DNA of 35,346 bases, taken from positions 1 to 35,346 of the forward strand of contig LADM01000129.1 in NCBI GenBank assembly GCA_000961645.1. The letters are read 5' to 3'. The notes under the pieces were generated by a model that saw only the letters and a list, made by a program, of their open reading frames with translations, did no database searches and was not told where the DNA came from. Position numbers and translations under genes: made by a program. Below are positions 16,913 to 24,983 of this stretch, one piece after another; position 1 is the stretch's first letter, and each line of letters starts with the position of its first letter. This DNA comes from Gammaproteobacteria bacterium BRH_c0 (GTDB taxonomy: Bacteria; Pseudomonadota; Gammaproteobacteria; Pseudomonadales; Porticoccaceae).

Positions 16913-19456
16913 CTACTGGGCACCGAAACGATAGCGGAATTCAGCACCCACCATGCGTGGCTCGTTATACACCGCGAAGGCAGTGCCCACCACGGTGTAG
17001 AATCCGGACCAGGCCACGGCGTGAACATCATCCGTGGCGTTTTTAGCGAACAGGGCAATATCAAAGGGTTTGCCCAGCACATTGGACCAGTCAAAACGCA
17101 GGTTGAGGTTGCCATAGCCATCCTGCTTGCCAAGGCCATTGTCCTGCAGAGCGGTATCGTTCAGCCAAACCGAGGATTGCCTGTAGTAATCGCCCATAAT
17201 GGTCATTTCGCCCCACTCTGCAGGTGTTGGCAGGGTGTAACGAACGGTCACGGTGGCCTGGTGCTCGGGAGTGCCTACGTAGGGGCTATCTTCATAGGGC
17301 AACATTTCACCAGTAATGACGTTTCTGACAAAACCGGGCCAATCCGTGTACTTGGCGTCAATATAGGAGTAGGTGAGTCCCAGTTGCAGCCTGTCAGTGG
17401 CCAGCAACTGAAGGCTCATTTCGAGCCCCTGAATCTCAGCCTGGGCAATGTTGTTGACCTGGGTGAAAGGTACACCGCCCGCAGTGGCAAAGGTTTCACT
17501 GCGCTGGATGTCCTCATACCACATTTTGTAGATAGCCGCATTGGCACGCAGTGGCATGTCAGCCACCATCAAGTCAGCCTTCACACCAAGCTCCACATCA
17601 TCCACAGTTTCAGGGGAATAGGTGGGAGTGAAACCCTCAACCGGGGTAGAAGGGCCTACGTTGGTGCCCCCGGGTTTGAAGCCGCGGCGGTGAGCCAGGT
17701 ACACCAGGGTGTCTGCATCGATTTGATAATCGAGTCCGACTGTCCAGCTGGGTGCTGAGTCATCGAGGCCGGGTGCGGCAAAATCAGCAGAGGCGGGGCC
17801 AGGTCTCAGGTTACCCATGGCCAGCTGGGCCTGGTCAAAGGGACGGCTGAATCGCTCGGATTTGGACTCAGTCCAGCGATAACCGTAGGTCAACTTCAGT
17901 CCATCAAGTACCCAGTCGGAAAGGTCGATGGTAGCCTGGCCAAAAATACCTTTCTGCTGTTCCTTGGCATTGACGCTGAAGGCCGCGCCGACAATGGAGG
18001 GTGTCAGTGTGGGGCTGAACACATCGGCGTAGGCGGAGAACAGGGGCGGCTGGCTGATGTCGATCTTTTGCTGTTCCATGTAGTAGCCAAGAATCCAGGT
18101 GTGCTTGTCGGCGATGGTGCCGAGAATCTGGAATTCTTCGCTGTAATCATCGAGCCAGTCGTTATGGCCGTCGGCAAAGTCGTCTGAAGTAGGCTTGAAG
18201 TTGGTGAAACCCATGTTGTTATAAATCAAGCCGTTAGGCAGGGGAGAGCCAGAGTCATAAATGGTTTTTACCCCCAGGCTGCGTACGGTGTTAAACACGT
18301 TCTTCAGGGAGACATCACCCAGAAAGCCCAACTTGCCCAGATCAACGGTAGTGATATTGAGAATCTGCTCAGTCTGGCCCTCATATCTCAACAGTCCGCC
18401 CGTGACATTGCGGCGTTTGTCATCATCGCCGCCCGCTTTGAAGCGAGCCTCTTCTGCAATCAATCCGTTGCGCAGTTCATCCAGTCTGGCCAGGCGCTGA
18501 GCGCTACAGGCCTGATAGCCAGCCGGGTTGCCGGGATTCAGATTCCAGCACAGGCCGCCGTTCTGCAGGCCCGGAATGGGCAGCGGAGGGGCAGCGATAC
18601 CAAACCAGCCTGCACCCTGCATCGGCGTGGTGTTATAGGTTTGATTGTTTTCGTTAAAGTCGGTGAGAATCGAGCTGCTGTTATTTTCGTCGAGATCGTT
18701 CCTGGCGAGCATCAGGTAGCTGTTGAGCCATTCTGTGGGCTGGAAATCGAGGCCCACACGAAAGTGCTCACGTTCACGGTCATCCAGTCTCTGGCCAGTA
18801 GTCAGGCTGCGGGTAAAGCCGTCGCGACTGACAAAGTTGGCAGCGACACGGGCGTTGAGCATGCCCTCAATCAGCGGGATGTTCACAACGGCAGTGGTTT
18901 CATTCCAGTTATAGGAACCGATAGTCTGGGAAATGGAGCCACCAAACTCATCTGTCGGCCGTTGGGGGGAGAACAATACAGCGCCACCTGTTGAACTGCG
19001 ACCAAACAGGGTGCCCTGGGGACCCTTCAATACCTGCACAGAGGCGAGATCATACATCTGGGTATTGTTGCCAATACTGACCCGTTGGCCATTGCCAAGC
19101 GGTGCATCGGCAAAGTAGGTCACCACGCCAGCGCTGGAGCCGAAGGTTTGGCCCTGACCGCGGATAAAATAGGTAACGCTGTTGCGCTGGATACTGGCGT
19201 TGCGCATCTCCAGGCCAGGTGTATGAAACTTGAGGTCATCGGGCTTGGTGATGCCTTTGAGGCGCATTTCTTCGCCACTGATGGCGGTAACGGAAATGGG
19301 CACCTGCTGGAGACTTTCTTCCCGTTTCCTCGCAGTTACCACGATTTCTTCCAGGGCAGTTGATTGGGCTTGTGATAAAGGGGCTGCCATGGCCGCAAAA
19401 GCGGCAATGCCAAGGCCGGTGACGGAATAACGTAGTGCTTTTCTCTTGTGAGACAT
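16913..19456 (-). CDS. TonB-dependent outer-membrane receptor (paralogue 1)
   Basis: The 847-residue receptor is the first of the three in transcription order. It has a signal peptide (residues about 1-30, cleavage likely after QAQ), EEIVVTARKREESLQ, a plug domain with FIRGQGQTFGSSAG and VQVLKGPQGTLFGRSSTGG, and a barrel ending in RYRFGAQ. Its ribosome site is GAGGT. Compared with the other two, the plug keeps the same backbone, but the region around residues 280-300 differs in length and sequence. A separate terminator and its own copy of the dyad motif (19567-19583) indicate independent transcription. No sigma/anti-sigma gene, ExbBD or TonB gene lies nearby. Confidence 0.93.
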   Translation of the reverse strand: MSHKRKALRYSVTGLGIAAFAAMAAPLSQAQSTALEEIVVTARKREESLQQVPISVTAISGEEMRLKGITKPDDLKFHTPGLEMRNASIQRNSVTYFIRGQGQTFGSSAGVVTYFADAPLGNGQRVSIGNNTQMYDLASVQVLKGPQGTLFGRSSTGGAVLFSPQRPTDEFGGSISQTIGSYNWNETTAVVNIPLIEGMLNARVAANFVSRDGFTRSLTTGQRLDDREREHFRVGLDFQPTEWLNSYLMLARNDLDENNSSSILTDFNENNQTYNTTPMQGAGWFGIAAPPLPIPGLQNGGLCWNLNPGNPAGYQACSAQRLARLDELRNGLIAEEARFKAGGDDDKRRNVTGGLLRYEGQTEQILNITTVDLGKLGFLGDVSLKNVFNTVRSLGVKTIYDSGSPLPNGLIYNNMGFTNFKPTSDDFADGHNDWLDDYSEEFQILGTIADKHTWILGYYMEQQKIDISQPPLFSAYADVFSPTLTPSIVGAAFSVNAKEQQKGIFGQATIDLSDWVLDGLKLTYGYRWTESKSERFSRPFDQAQLAMGNLRPGPASADFAAPGLDDSAPSWTVGLDYQIDADTLVYLAHRRGFKPGGTNVGPSTPVEGFTPTYSPETVDDVELGVKADLMVADMPLRANAAIYKMWYEDIQRSETFATAGGVPFTQVNNIAQAEIQGLEMSLQLLATDRLQLGLTYSYIDAKYTDWPGFVRNVITGEMLPYEDSPYVGTPEHQATVTVRYTLPTPAEWGEMTIMGDYYRQSSVWLNDTALQDNGLGKQDGYGNLNLRFDWSNVLGKPFDIALFAKNATDDVHAVAWSGFYTVVGTAFAVYNEPRMVGAEFRYRFGAQ

Positions 19457-19566
19457 AGGTAACCTCGTTGTATTTATAGTGTGGAATCCTTTGTCGAAAC
19501 ACTCGCAGATCCATTGAGCGAGTCAGGGCAAGAATAGTCATAGTCATTGGTAAAGCGCAATCTAAA

Positions 19567-19583
19567 TTTACGCTTGGGTAAAT
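19567..19583. promoter_or_regulatory. Candidate shared operator upstream of receptor paralogue 1
   Basis: TTTACGCTTGGGTAAAT is the third copy of the receptor-upstream dyad, 111 bases before the start codon. Both half-sites keep the TTTAC/GTAAA ends; the core has changed from GCATGC to GCTTGG. Confidence 0.55.
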
Positions 19584-19711
19584 ATGCATGACGGGATTCC
19601 CGCATAGATTGCAAGGGTTTTGCTAGGCGCTGAGGAGGGGCTGGTACGGGAGTGGATCGGACAGCCCTAAGGCTTATATTGAGACTTGGACGCAGTAATG
19701 GAGTGGCGCGC

Positions 19712-19947
<236 letters not shown>

Positions 19948-20111
19948 AATTTAGCCCTGTTTTCATTGATAAAAATATAATAAGTTGCTGTTCTATAAGA
20001 AAAGATTGTATAAGGTTGTTTGCTTAAGTTTGACTGCGTGTGTACTATTTGTATACAAATCGGCTACAAAATCCGGAACGCCAGTCCAGCACCTAAAGGA
20101 AACAACAGGAC

Positions 20112-21545
20112 ATGGGTAGGGGTAAGCAATCTGTCACCATGACCACCATCACCACAGCGAAGGCTTCTGACTTTTTAAAGAATGCCGAACTGCGGGAAAC
20201 ACTGTCATGTAAAAACCTGACTGGTTTCCATTTGCTCAAGTTGGCGAAAGGGGGCGTGTGGCGCTACCGATACAGTGATATTACCGGCAATCGTCGGGTG
20301 GCCACTGTTGGCAAATACGCGAACCTGAAGCCGGAAGCCGCCGCCGAGATTGTCCATAACTGGATCATTAATAATGTAGACCCGCTGGCAGACAAGTCTG
20401 ACCGGCGCGACAAGGCGCACAAGACCATTCTGGATGCCGAGCGCCGCACTCTTCGCAACTATTTGGACAACTACTATAAGCCGCACATGGAGCGATCTTG
20501 GAAGCCCCAGAACGTGGCCAACACATACGGGCGGATTGTCGGCCACTTCGCCCCCCTTCTGGATCGGGATATGTCCACCATCGACAAGGCTGATATCGAT
20601 GACTGGCAGCGCCAACAGGAAAAGAAGGGCAGGGCTTATACAACTATTCGCCGGAGTTATGGGGCGCTAAAGACCCTGTTGCGCAAAGCCGTACAGGATC
20701 AGATATTGGATGCTGACCCCCTGGCCAAGCACAAACTGCTGGAGCCCACATTAAAAGACCAGGCCAGCACCAAGTCTGATCCCAAGAAATCTGAACGGCG
20801 GTTACTGACTGATACCGAAATCCAAGGGATACACACTGGGCTTGAATTGTTCGCTGAAGAGATCCGCCAGCAGCGCCGCAACAGCCGCAAGCACGGTAAG
20901 CCGCACCTGCCAGACCTGGACAAGGTGCATTATCCACACTGGTTTATCCCTTTCTGCCATCTGGCCCTTCATACAGGCTTGCGACCTGGCGACCTGTACA
21001 GCCTCACATGGAAGGAGCTGAACATTCCCTTCGCTCGACTGACAAAAGTGTGTGAAAAGACGTCACACGCAGCCCGGCGAGAGCGTAAACCTGCCGTAGT
21101 GGATATGAAGCTGAACCCGGCGATCAAGACAATCATGGCCAGCTGGCACAAAGATCAGGGGGTGCCCCAGGGCGGGCTTGTTTTCCCTTCCCCTGTCACA
21201 GGGCGGCAGCTCGACCAACAGGCCCACAAAAAGCCGTGGGGGCATGTTAAGCGGCTGGCAGAGCTTCCGGCGGGGCTGAACTTCTACGCGCTCAGGCACC
21301 ACTTTATCAGCGCCTTGCTGGCTGCTGGTGTGCCTATCTTCACTGTGGCGAAGTTGGCGGGCCACAAAGGGGTTGAAATGATCCTGCAGCACTATGGCCA
21401 CCTCTGCCCGGATCAGGCCGCCGAGGCGCTGGATATCGTCGCCAAGTCCATAGCCGGGCCAGTTGCTCGCCCCAGGGCAAAGGGCAAAAAAGGGAAGCCT
21501 GATAATCAGATCGGGGGCGAAGACAAGGCCGCCTCTGATGGCTGA
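20112..21545 (+). CDS. int: Tyrosine-type site-specific integrase of the island
   Basis: The 477-residue protein has an N-terminal arm-binding region (about 1-100), a SAM-like core-binding domain (about 115-205) and a tyrosine recombinase catalytic domain (about 225-440). Visible catalytic residues are Arg291 (LHTGLRPGDL), Arg395 (YALRHH), His418 (AGHKG) and the nucleophile Tyr428 (LQHYGHL). The box II histidine is replaced by Tyr392, a substitution seen in many island integrases. It inserts and excises the element at tRNA-Arg(CCG); its place next to the left attachment repeat supports this. The start at 20112 has AAAGGA 11 bases upstream; an internal ATG at 20139 is possible. The C-terminal tail is basic (RPRAKGKKGK). 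Confidence 0.95.
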   Translation: MGRGKQSVTMTTITTAKASDFLKNAELRETLSCKNLTGFHLLKLAKGGVWRYRYSDITGNRRVATVGKYANLKPEAAAEIVHNWIINNVDPLADKSDRRDKAHKTILDAERRTLRNYLDNYYKPHMERSWKPQNVANTYGRIVGHFAPLLDRDMSTIDKADIDDWQRQQEKKGRAYTTIRRSYGALKTLLRKAVQDQILDADPLAKHKLLEPTLKDQASTKSDPKKSERRLLTDTEIQGIHTGLELFAEEIRQQRRNSRKHGKPHLPDLDKVHYPHWFIPFCHLALHTGLRPGDLYSLTWKELNIPFARLTKVCEKTSHAARRERKPAVVDMKLNPAIKTIMASWHKDQGVPQGGLVFPSPVTGRQLDQQAHKKPWGHVKRLAELPAGLNFYALRHHFISALLAAGVPIFTVAKLAGHKGVEMILQHYGHLCPDQAAEALDIVAKSIAGPVARPRAKGKKGKPDNQIGGEDKAASDG

Positions 21546-21573
21546 AGAGAATTCGCCTTTTGGCGAAATAGCT

Positions 21574-21605
21574 GGGGCTGGCGGTGCTGTAACACAGCCA
21601 GCCCC
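21574..21605 (+). terminator. Hairpin downstream of integrase (possible terminator)
   Basis: GGGGCTGG (21574-21581) pairs perfectly with CCAGCCCC (21598-21605), and a smaller hairpin TTCGCC/GGCGAA lies just before it. No good U-run follows, so termination is only possible, not established. Confidence 0.4.
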
Positions 21606-21639
21606 TTACCACCGATGCACAAATGACGGAGTAACACCC

Positions 21640-21879
21640 ATGGCGAACGAAAGTGTACACCAACTTCAACCAGGCCGACCGCTCAGAAGTGATGCTGGGG
21701 GGCTGGTTGGGCACAATATAAAGCAGTCCCTCGAAAATATTGCCAACGCCGCCGCACTGTTATCGGCGGTGGATCTCAGCGATCTTCCTGATGGTGCTGA
21801 ACTTGGCACCCACCACCTGCTGATGCAGATCTACGACGCGTGTCAGTATGAAGCTGAACAGGTTGGGGGTGCGGCATGA
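21640..21879 (+). CDS. Hypothetical small acidic protein
   Basis: The 79-residue protein is not recognised. It has a short polar N-terminus with QPGRPL, then a helix-prone central part (HNIKQSLENIANAAALLSAV) and a second helix near the C-terminus (HHLLMQIYDACQYEAEQ). No signal peptide or membrane segment is seen. The ATG at 21640 is chosen from a longer open frame that starts within the integrase gene, because coding there would overlap the hairpin region. It is the first of a run of four small genes between the integrase and the toxin-antitoxin pair, a position often held by phage-like regulatory or anti-defence proteins; no function can be given. Confidence 0.6.
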   Translation: MANESVHQLQPGRPLRSDAGGLVGHNIKQSLENIANAAALLSAVDLSDLPDGAELGTHHLLMQIYDACQYEAEQVGGAA

Positions 21880-21969
21880 CGTGCAGAATCTCCCAACAAC
21901 TCACCGAGCAGGCTGGATCTGGCTGCTGTAGTACCACCATCACCAATCACCAGACTGAAGGAGAACACC

Positions 21970-22218
21970 ATGTCTGACCAACAAACAGATATCACACTGA
22001 AGGCGTGGGCGAAAGCCCGAGAAGAGAAAATCAATGAAACAGGGAACGCCCTGATAGCCCTGTCCGGTCTTGGTGAAGTAGTAGGCAATGCCGGTGGCGG
22101 TGTGGTGGGTTATGACGGCATCACGCCGGACCAACTCACAGCGCTGGGGCTTGCGGTTCAAATCCTGGCCGACAGGATTGGAACAGGGATTTATGCAGAC
22201 CTTATCGAGGAAATTTGA
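21970..22218 (+). CDS. Hypothetical small protein
   Basis: The 82-residue protein is not recognised. It begins with a charged helix (LKAWAKAREEKINETGNALIALS), has a Gly-rich centre (EVVGNAGGGVVGYDG) and ends with a helix (PDQLTALGLAVQILADRIG). The ATG has a good AAGGAG 7 bases upstream. It is followed directly by the next small gene, whose ATG comes 2 bases after this stop codon, so the two are likely co-translated. Confidence 0.7.
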   Translation: MSDQQTDITLKAWAKAREEKINETGNALIALSGLGEVVGNAGGGVVGYDGITPDQLTALGLAVQILADRIGTGIYADLIEEI

Positions 22219-22220
22219 TC

Positions 22221-22445
22221 ATGGGACAGCACGACAACCAAGCATTGAACGAAGAAAGGGACATGCTCATTGAGCGCTTCAGGTATCTCACCCTTGATGA
22301 ACGGAAGATAACCGTGGCGTATTTACGTTCAGCTATTGGGCAGATCAGGAGTGGTGAGGACCCGCAAGCCATGACATTTCCGGGAATGACGCCGGAACTG
22401 GCAAGTCTGTTAACTGGGAAATCTATTCGTGAGGGAGGGAAATAG
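22221..22445 (+). CDS. Hypothetical small protein, paralogue A of a pair
   Basis: The 74-residue helical protein is not recognised but is clearly related to the next gene. Both have a charged FR-x-[LM]-[TN]-x-[DE][ED] helix start, a second amphipathic helix with an I(R/S)xG turn, and the shared tail P(G/E)MTPELAS. The ATG at 22221 is preferred over a TTG two codons earlier; CGAGG lies 10 bases upstream. Local tandem duplication inside a mobile island is likely. The helical pattern could suit a protein-interaction or small regulatory role, but this is not shown. Confidence 0.7.
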   Translation: MGQHDNQALNEERDMLIERFRYLTLDERKITVAYLRSAIGQIRSGEDPQAMTFPGMTPELASLLTGKSIREGGK

Positions 22446-22447
22446 AT

Positions 22448-22687
22448 ATGAGAGAGCGCACTAATATCAGTTCACAGCAACAAACAACAGAGGACCAGGC
22501 GTTAATCACTTTACTCGCACGGTTCCGGAAAATGAACCCGGAAGATCAGGAAGCAACGCTTTCCTGCTACCGCTCCTTTGCCGAGCAGATCAGCAATGGC
22601 ATAGCCATAGATGACGTGGTGCTTCCGGAAATGACTCCAGAACTGGCAAGTAAGATAGTGGGGGCGGTTGGCGGGGATCTTCATTAG
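22448..22687 (+). CDS. Hypothetical small protein, paralogue B of a pair
   Basis: The 79-residue protein is paralogous to the one encoded just upstream. A helix LLARFRKMNPEDQEATLSCYRSFAEQ corresponds to the partner's FRYLTLDERK helix, and it ends with LPEMTPELASKIV. It starts 2 bases after the upstream stop codon, with GAGGGAGG as a strong ribosome site. It is followed by about 100 bases without a gene before the toxin-antitoxin pair. Function unknown. Confidence 0.7.
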   Translation: MRERTNISSQQQTTEDQALITLLARFRKMNPEDQEATLSCYRSFAEQISNGIAIDDVVLPEMTPELASKIVGAVGGDLH

Positions 22688-22784
22688 GAAAATTGCAGGG
22701 GGTAAACCGGCTGTCTGAACGCAGGTTCTGCTGTTGTCTACGGTTGGCGATTGTATCGCATAGGGTTACAGGTTAAGATAATTC

Positions 22785-23066
22785 ATGATCAAGTCATTCC
22801 GGCACAAAGGGCTGAAATCATTCTTCGAGACAGGGAGCGCCAAGGGCATACAGGCCCCCCACGCCCCCCGGCTTGCGCGAATGCTGAACCGCCTGAATGA
22901 AGCAGTCGCCCCCCAGGACATGAACCTGCCCGGCTGGAAGTTTCACCCATTGAAGGGGCGGAACCTCCAAGGGCACTTCGCGGTTTCGGTCAGCGGCAAT
23001 TGGCGCATGACCTTTGCCTTCGAGGGGCTGGATGCCGTGCTGGTTGACTACCAGGATTACCATTGA
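22785..23066 (+). CDS. higB: HigB-family toxin (ribosome-dependent mRNA endonuclease)
   Basis: The 93-residue basic protein matches the RelE/HigB fold: an N-terminal MIKSFRHKGLKSFF, the middle segment LPGWKFHPLKG, and the C-terminal strands HFAVSVSGNWRMTFAFEG ending DAVLVDYQDYH. The final (D)YH pattern and the central GNWR are characteristic of HigB. Family knowledge: HigB cleaves translated mRNA at the ribosome and is neutralised by HigA. The toxin gene precedes the antitoxin, the usual order for hig. Its likely role here is to stabilise the island; it could also act in phage defence. Confidence 0.93.
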   Translation: MIKSFRHKGLKSFFETGSAKGIQAPHAPRLARMLNRLNEAVAPQDMNLPGWKFHPLKGRNLQGHFAVSVSGNWRMTFAFEGLDAVLVDYQDYH

Positions 23067-23077
23067 GGAACCGACCC

Positions 23078-23389
23078 ATGACCCGTATGCATAACCCGCC
23101 GCACCCCGGCCTGACCTTGCGGGATGACGTATTGCCCGCGCTGGGGCTGACCGTTACCGGCGCCGCCGAACAGCTGGGGGTGGCCCGAGTCACCCTGTCC
23201 CGCGTATTGAATGGCCATGCTGCCATATCCCCGGAAATGGCTTTACGCATTGAAGCCTGGCTGGGGGTGGAACGCGGCGGCGATGCCCGCCTGTGGCTGG
23301 CAGAACAGTCCGCCTACGACATGTGGCAGGCACAACAGAAATTCAGGGTAAAGCCGCTGGCTGTCCAGCCCGCACCGGCCACCCTGTAA
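23078..23389 (+). CDS. higA: HigA-family antitoxin (HTH/XRE)
   Basis: The 103-residue protein has the HigA signature: HPGLTLRDDVLPALGLT followed by the helix-turn-helix TGAAEQLGVARVTLSRVLNG and the segment HAAISPEMALRIEAWLG. It starts 11 bases after the toxin stop codon with GAGGA as the ribosome site. Family knowledge: it binds and blocks HigB and represses the operon by binding upstream DNA. The C-terminal tail (KPLAVQPAPATL) is short and unstructured. Confidence 0.93.
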   Translation: MTRMHNPPHPGLTLRDDVLPALGLTVTGAAEQLGVARVTLSRVLNGHAAISPEMALRIEAWLGVERGGDARLWLAEQSAYDMWQAQQKFRVKPLAVQPAPATL

Positions 23390-23480
23390 CCTATACCCCG
23401 GATAGGCTGACGGGCCGAAAAGCGGGCTTCCCTGGCCCGCCCTCCGGGGTTCCTTTTCAGGGGTGCACTTTGGGGGTGCT

Positions 23481-24422
23481 ATGGACTGGGATTTATTGGA
23501 AAACCGCTGGATGGATGAGGCGTCATATAAATTTCTTCGGGCTTTTTGCCTTCCGCCGGACGCAAAACAAGTTCACCCCGAACACGAAGAATCGATTTTC
23601 CTGATCTTTGATAGGGCATTTGCTGACGATCTTTTAAGCGGAGTTATAGGCCACCAGTGGGAACCCGCACGCAGAATAGCTGCAAGTCACTTGTTGGTGA
23701 GTATTGTTGAGCTTCGAGAAGCAGCAATTCAGCACCAGGTTGGTGTCAGTCCGTTTATCGAAAGAGGGGAGGACGCGCCTTACTGTGCACCAACCCCGGC
23801 AGAGCTAAAACGCTGGGCTACTACAGTGGAAGCAACAACGAATTACGGAGTTTTTATACCGGAAAGACAGGCGAATCGAATAGCCGAAGTGATAAACAAA
23901 AAGGAATCTTTTGCCAAAGAAAGCCGCCTCTGGTGGCTGGAGGAGCTTGTCAAAGGCGGAGCACGGGGCAAGACCAATATTCCGCCTGAGCTGGTGAAGC
24001 TCAGGAAGTGGGCGAAGGAGAAACCGGAAGGGTCTTCATTGACGCAAGACGCCTACGTAGGCACTGAACCATCTGAAAACCACCTGGACGAATTGCCGCT
24101 ACAGATTATAGACAAAGTTGGTGAAGTGGCATCTGCAGTTTGCAGTAAAAATGGAGAGCAAGGAATTAGAGAGGAAGAATATCGAAGGCGGATTGACTAT
24201 AAAATCGCTATAGCACAGCAGTGTTGCAAGAACCCCTATAACACTAACCAAGTATGGAATGCGTTACTTAAAATGGCAGAAGATGACGAAGAATCTGTGA
24301 TTTTTGGCTATGTTGCTGATAAGGGAATTAAGTGGAAAGATTATGGTGGAAATCCTGAATACCTCAAACGTAAACAATTGAGTGATAAGTTAGGTTTGGA
24401 GAGAAAAAGGGAAATAAAGTGA
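23481..24422 (+). CDS. Hypothetical protein, AT-richer island cargo
   Basis: The 313-residue soluble protein is not recognised. The start at 23481 is chosen because GGGGG lies 5-9 bases upstream; an in-frame start at 23463 is possible. It is charged, mostly helical, and contains a Trp-rich central stretch (SRLWWLEELVKGG) and a lysine-rich C-terminus. No catalytic motif, signal peptide or membrane span can be seen. Its codon use is clearly more AT-rich than the surrounding genes, which suggests a separate origin. It stands alone between the HigBA pair and the AlpA block, a slot that in satellites commonly holds accessory or anti-phage genes; that role is only a possibility. Confidence 0.65.
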   Translation: MDWDLLENRWMDEASYKFLRAFCLPPDAKQVHPEHEESIFLIFDRAFADDLLSGVIGHQWEPARRIAASHLLVSIVELREAAIQHQVGVSPFIERGEDAPYCAPTPAELKRWATTVEATTNYGVFIPERQANRIAEVINKKESFAKESRLWWLEELVKGGARGKTNIPPELVKLRKWAKEKPEGSSLTQDAYVGTEPSENHLDELPLQIIDKVGEVASAVCSKNGEQGIREEEYRRRIDYKIAIAQQCCKNPYNTNQVWNALLKMAEDDEESVIFGYVADKGIKWKDYGGNPEYLKRKQLSDKLGLERKREIK

Positions 24423-24438
24423 CCTTTGACGATTTTTG

Positions 24439-24471
24439 GCGTGACATGGCGATTTCAAGCGTGTCATGGCG
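24439..24471 (+). promoter_or_regulatory. Direct-repeat operator candidate before the HTH/AlpA block
   Basis: GCGTG-A/T-CATGGCG occurs at 24439-24451 and 24459-24471, a period of 20 bases or about two helical turns. The repeats sit 80 bases before the first gene of the HTH block, and an AT-rich stretch (TATGAATAAAATAAAGG) follows. The arrangement suits binding of a small HTH regulator to its own promoter. Confidence 0.5.
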
Positions 24472-24550
24472 CGTAAAGTATGAATAAAATAAAGGCTAGC
24501 TAATACTCGTAACCACTCCAACAACGCCGCAAGGCAAAGGATGGTTACCG

Positions 24551-24769
24551 ATGCAAACAGCAGATAATCCTGGCAAAGAAAGTTTCCCGCCTCTGGATTC
24601 GATTACCCGCCCCACGGTGGACACAGCCACCGCAGCCTACTACCTGAATCGCAAGAAACAAACGCTTAGAGAGTGGGCTTGTTATGATCGAGGGCCTGTT
24701 CGACCTCTGCGAATAAATGGCCGCCTGGCTTGGCCAGTGGAACAATTACGTGCGGCGCTGGGGGTGTGA
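24551..24769 (+). CDS. Small helix-turn-helix protein (MerR/excisionase-like)
   Basis: The 72-residue protein has a compact winged-HTH pattern: TVDTATAAYYLNRKKQTLREWACYDRG, then a wing with RPLRINGRLAWPVEQLRAAL. The AAYYLNRKKQTLREWA helix pair and the closing W-P-V-x-x-L are typical of phage and island HTH_17/excisionase-type proteins. AAAGG lies 10 bases upstream. The stop codon comes one base before the next start. It may direct excision or regulate the island operon. Confidence 0.75.
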   Translation: MQTADNPGKESFPPLDSITRPTVDTATAAYYLNRKKQTLREWACYDRGPVRPLRINGRLAWPVEQLRAALGV

Positions 24770-24770
24770 A

Positions 24771-24983
24771 ATGGAAAACACCCACCGCCAAGAACCCGCC
24801 CTTATCCGCCTGTCAGCGGTTGGCCCATATCTCGGAGTCAGCCGCAGCACGGTGTATAAGCTGGAAGCGACTGATCCAGACTTTCCAACAGTAATTCGTT
24901 TTTCCAAGCGATGCGCTGGAGTACGCCGCCCCGACCTTGATCTTTATCTTGCCAAAAAAATCGAGCAGGAGGTCAACCTATGA
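24771..24983 (+). CDS. AlpA-family regulator / excisionase
   Basis: The 70-residue protein shows the AlpA pattern: LIRLSAVGPYLGVSRSTVYKLEATDPDFPTV followed by IRFSKRCAGVRRPDLDLYLA. Family knowledge: AlpA proteins activate or carry out excision of P4-like islands and satellites by controlling the integrase. It begins 1 base after the previous stop and overlaps the next gene by ATGA, so the block is translationally coupled. I place the start at 24771, because the longer frame from 24717 lies inside the preceding gene. Confidence 0.88.
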   Translation: MENTHRQEPALIRLSAVGPYLGVSRSTVYKLEATDPDFPTVIRFSKRCAGVRRPDLDLYLAKKIEQEVNL

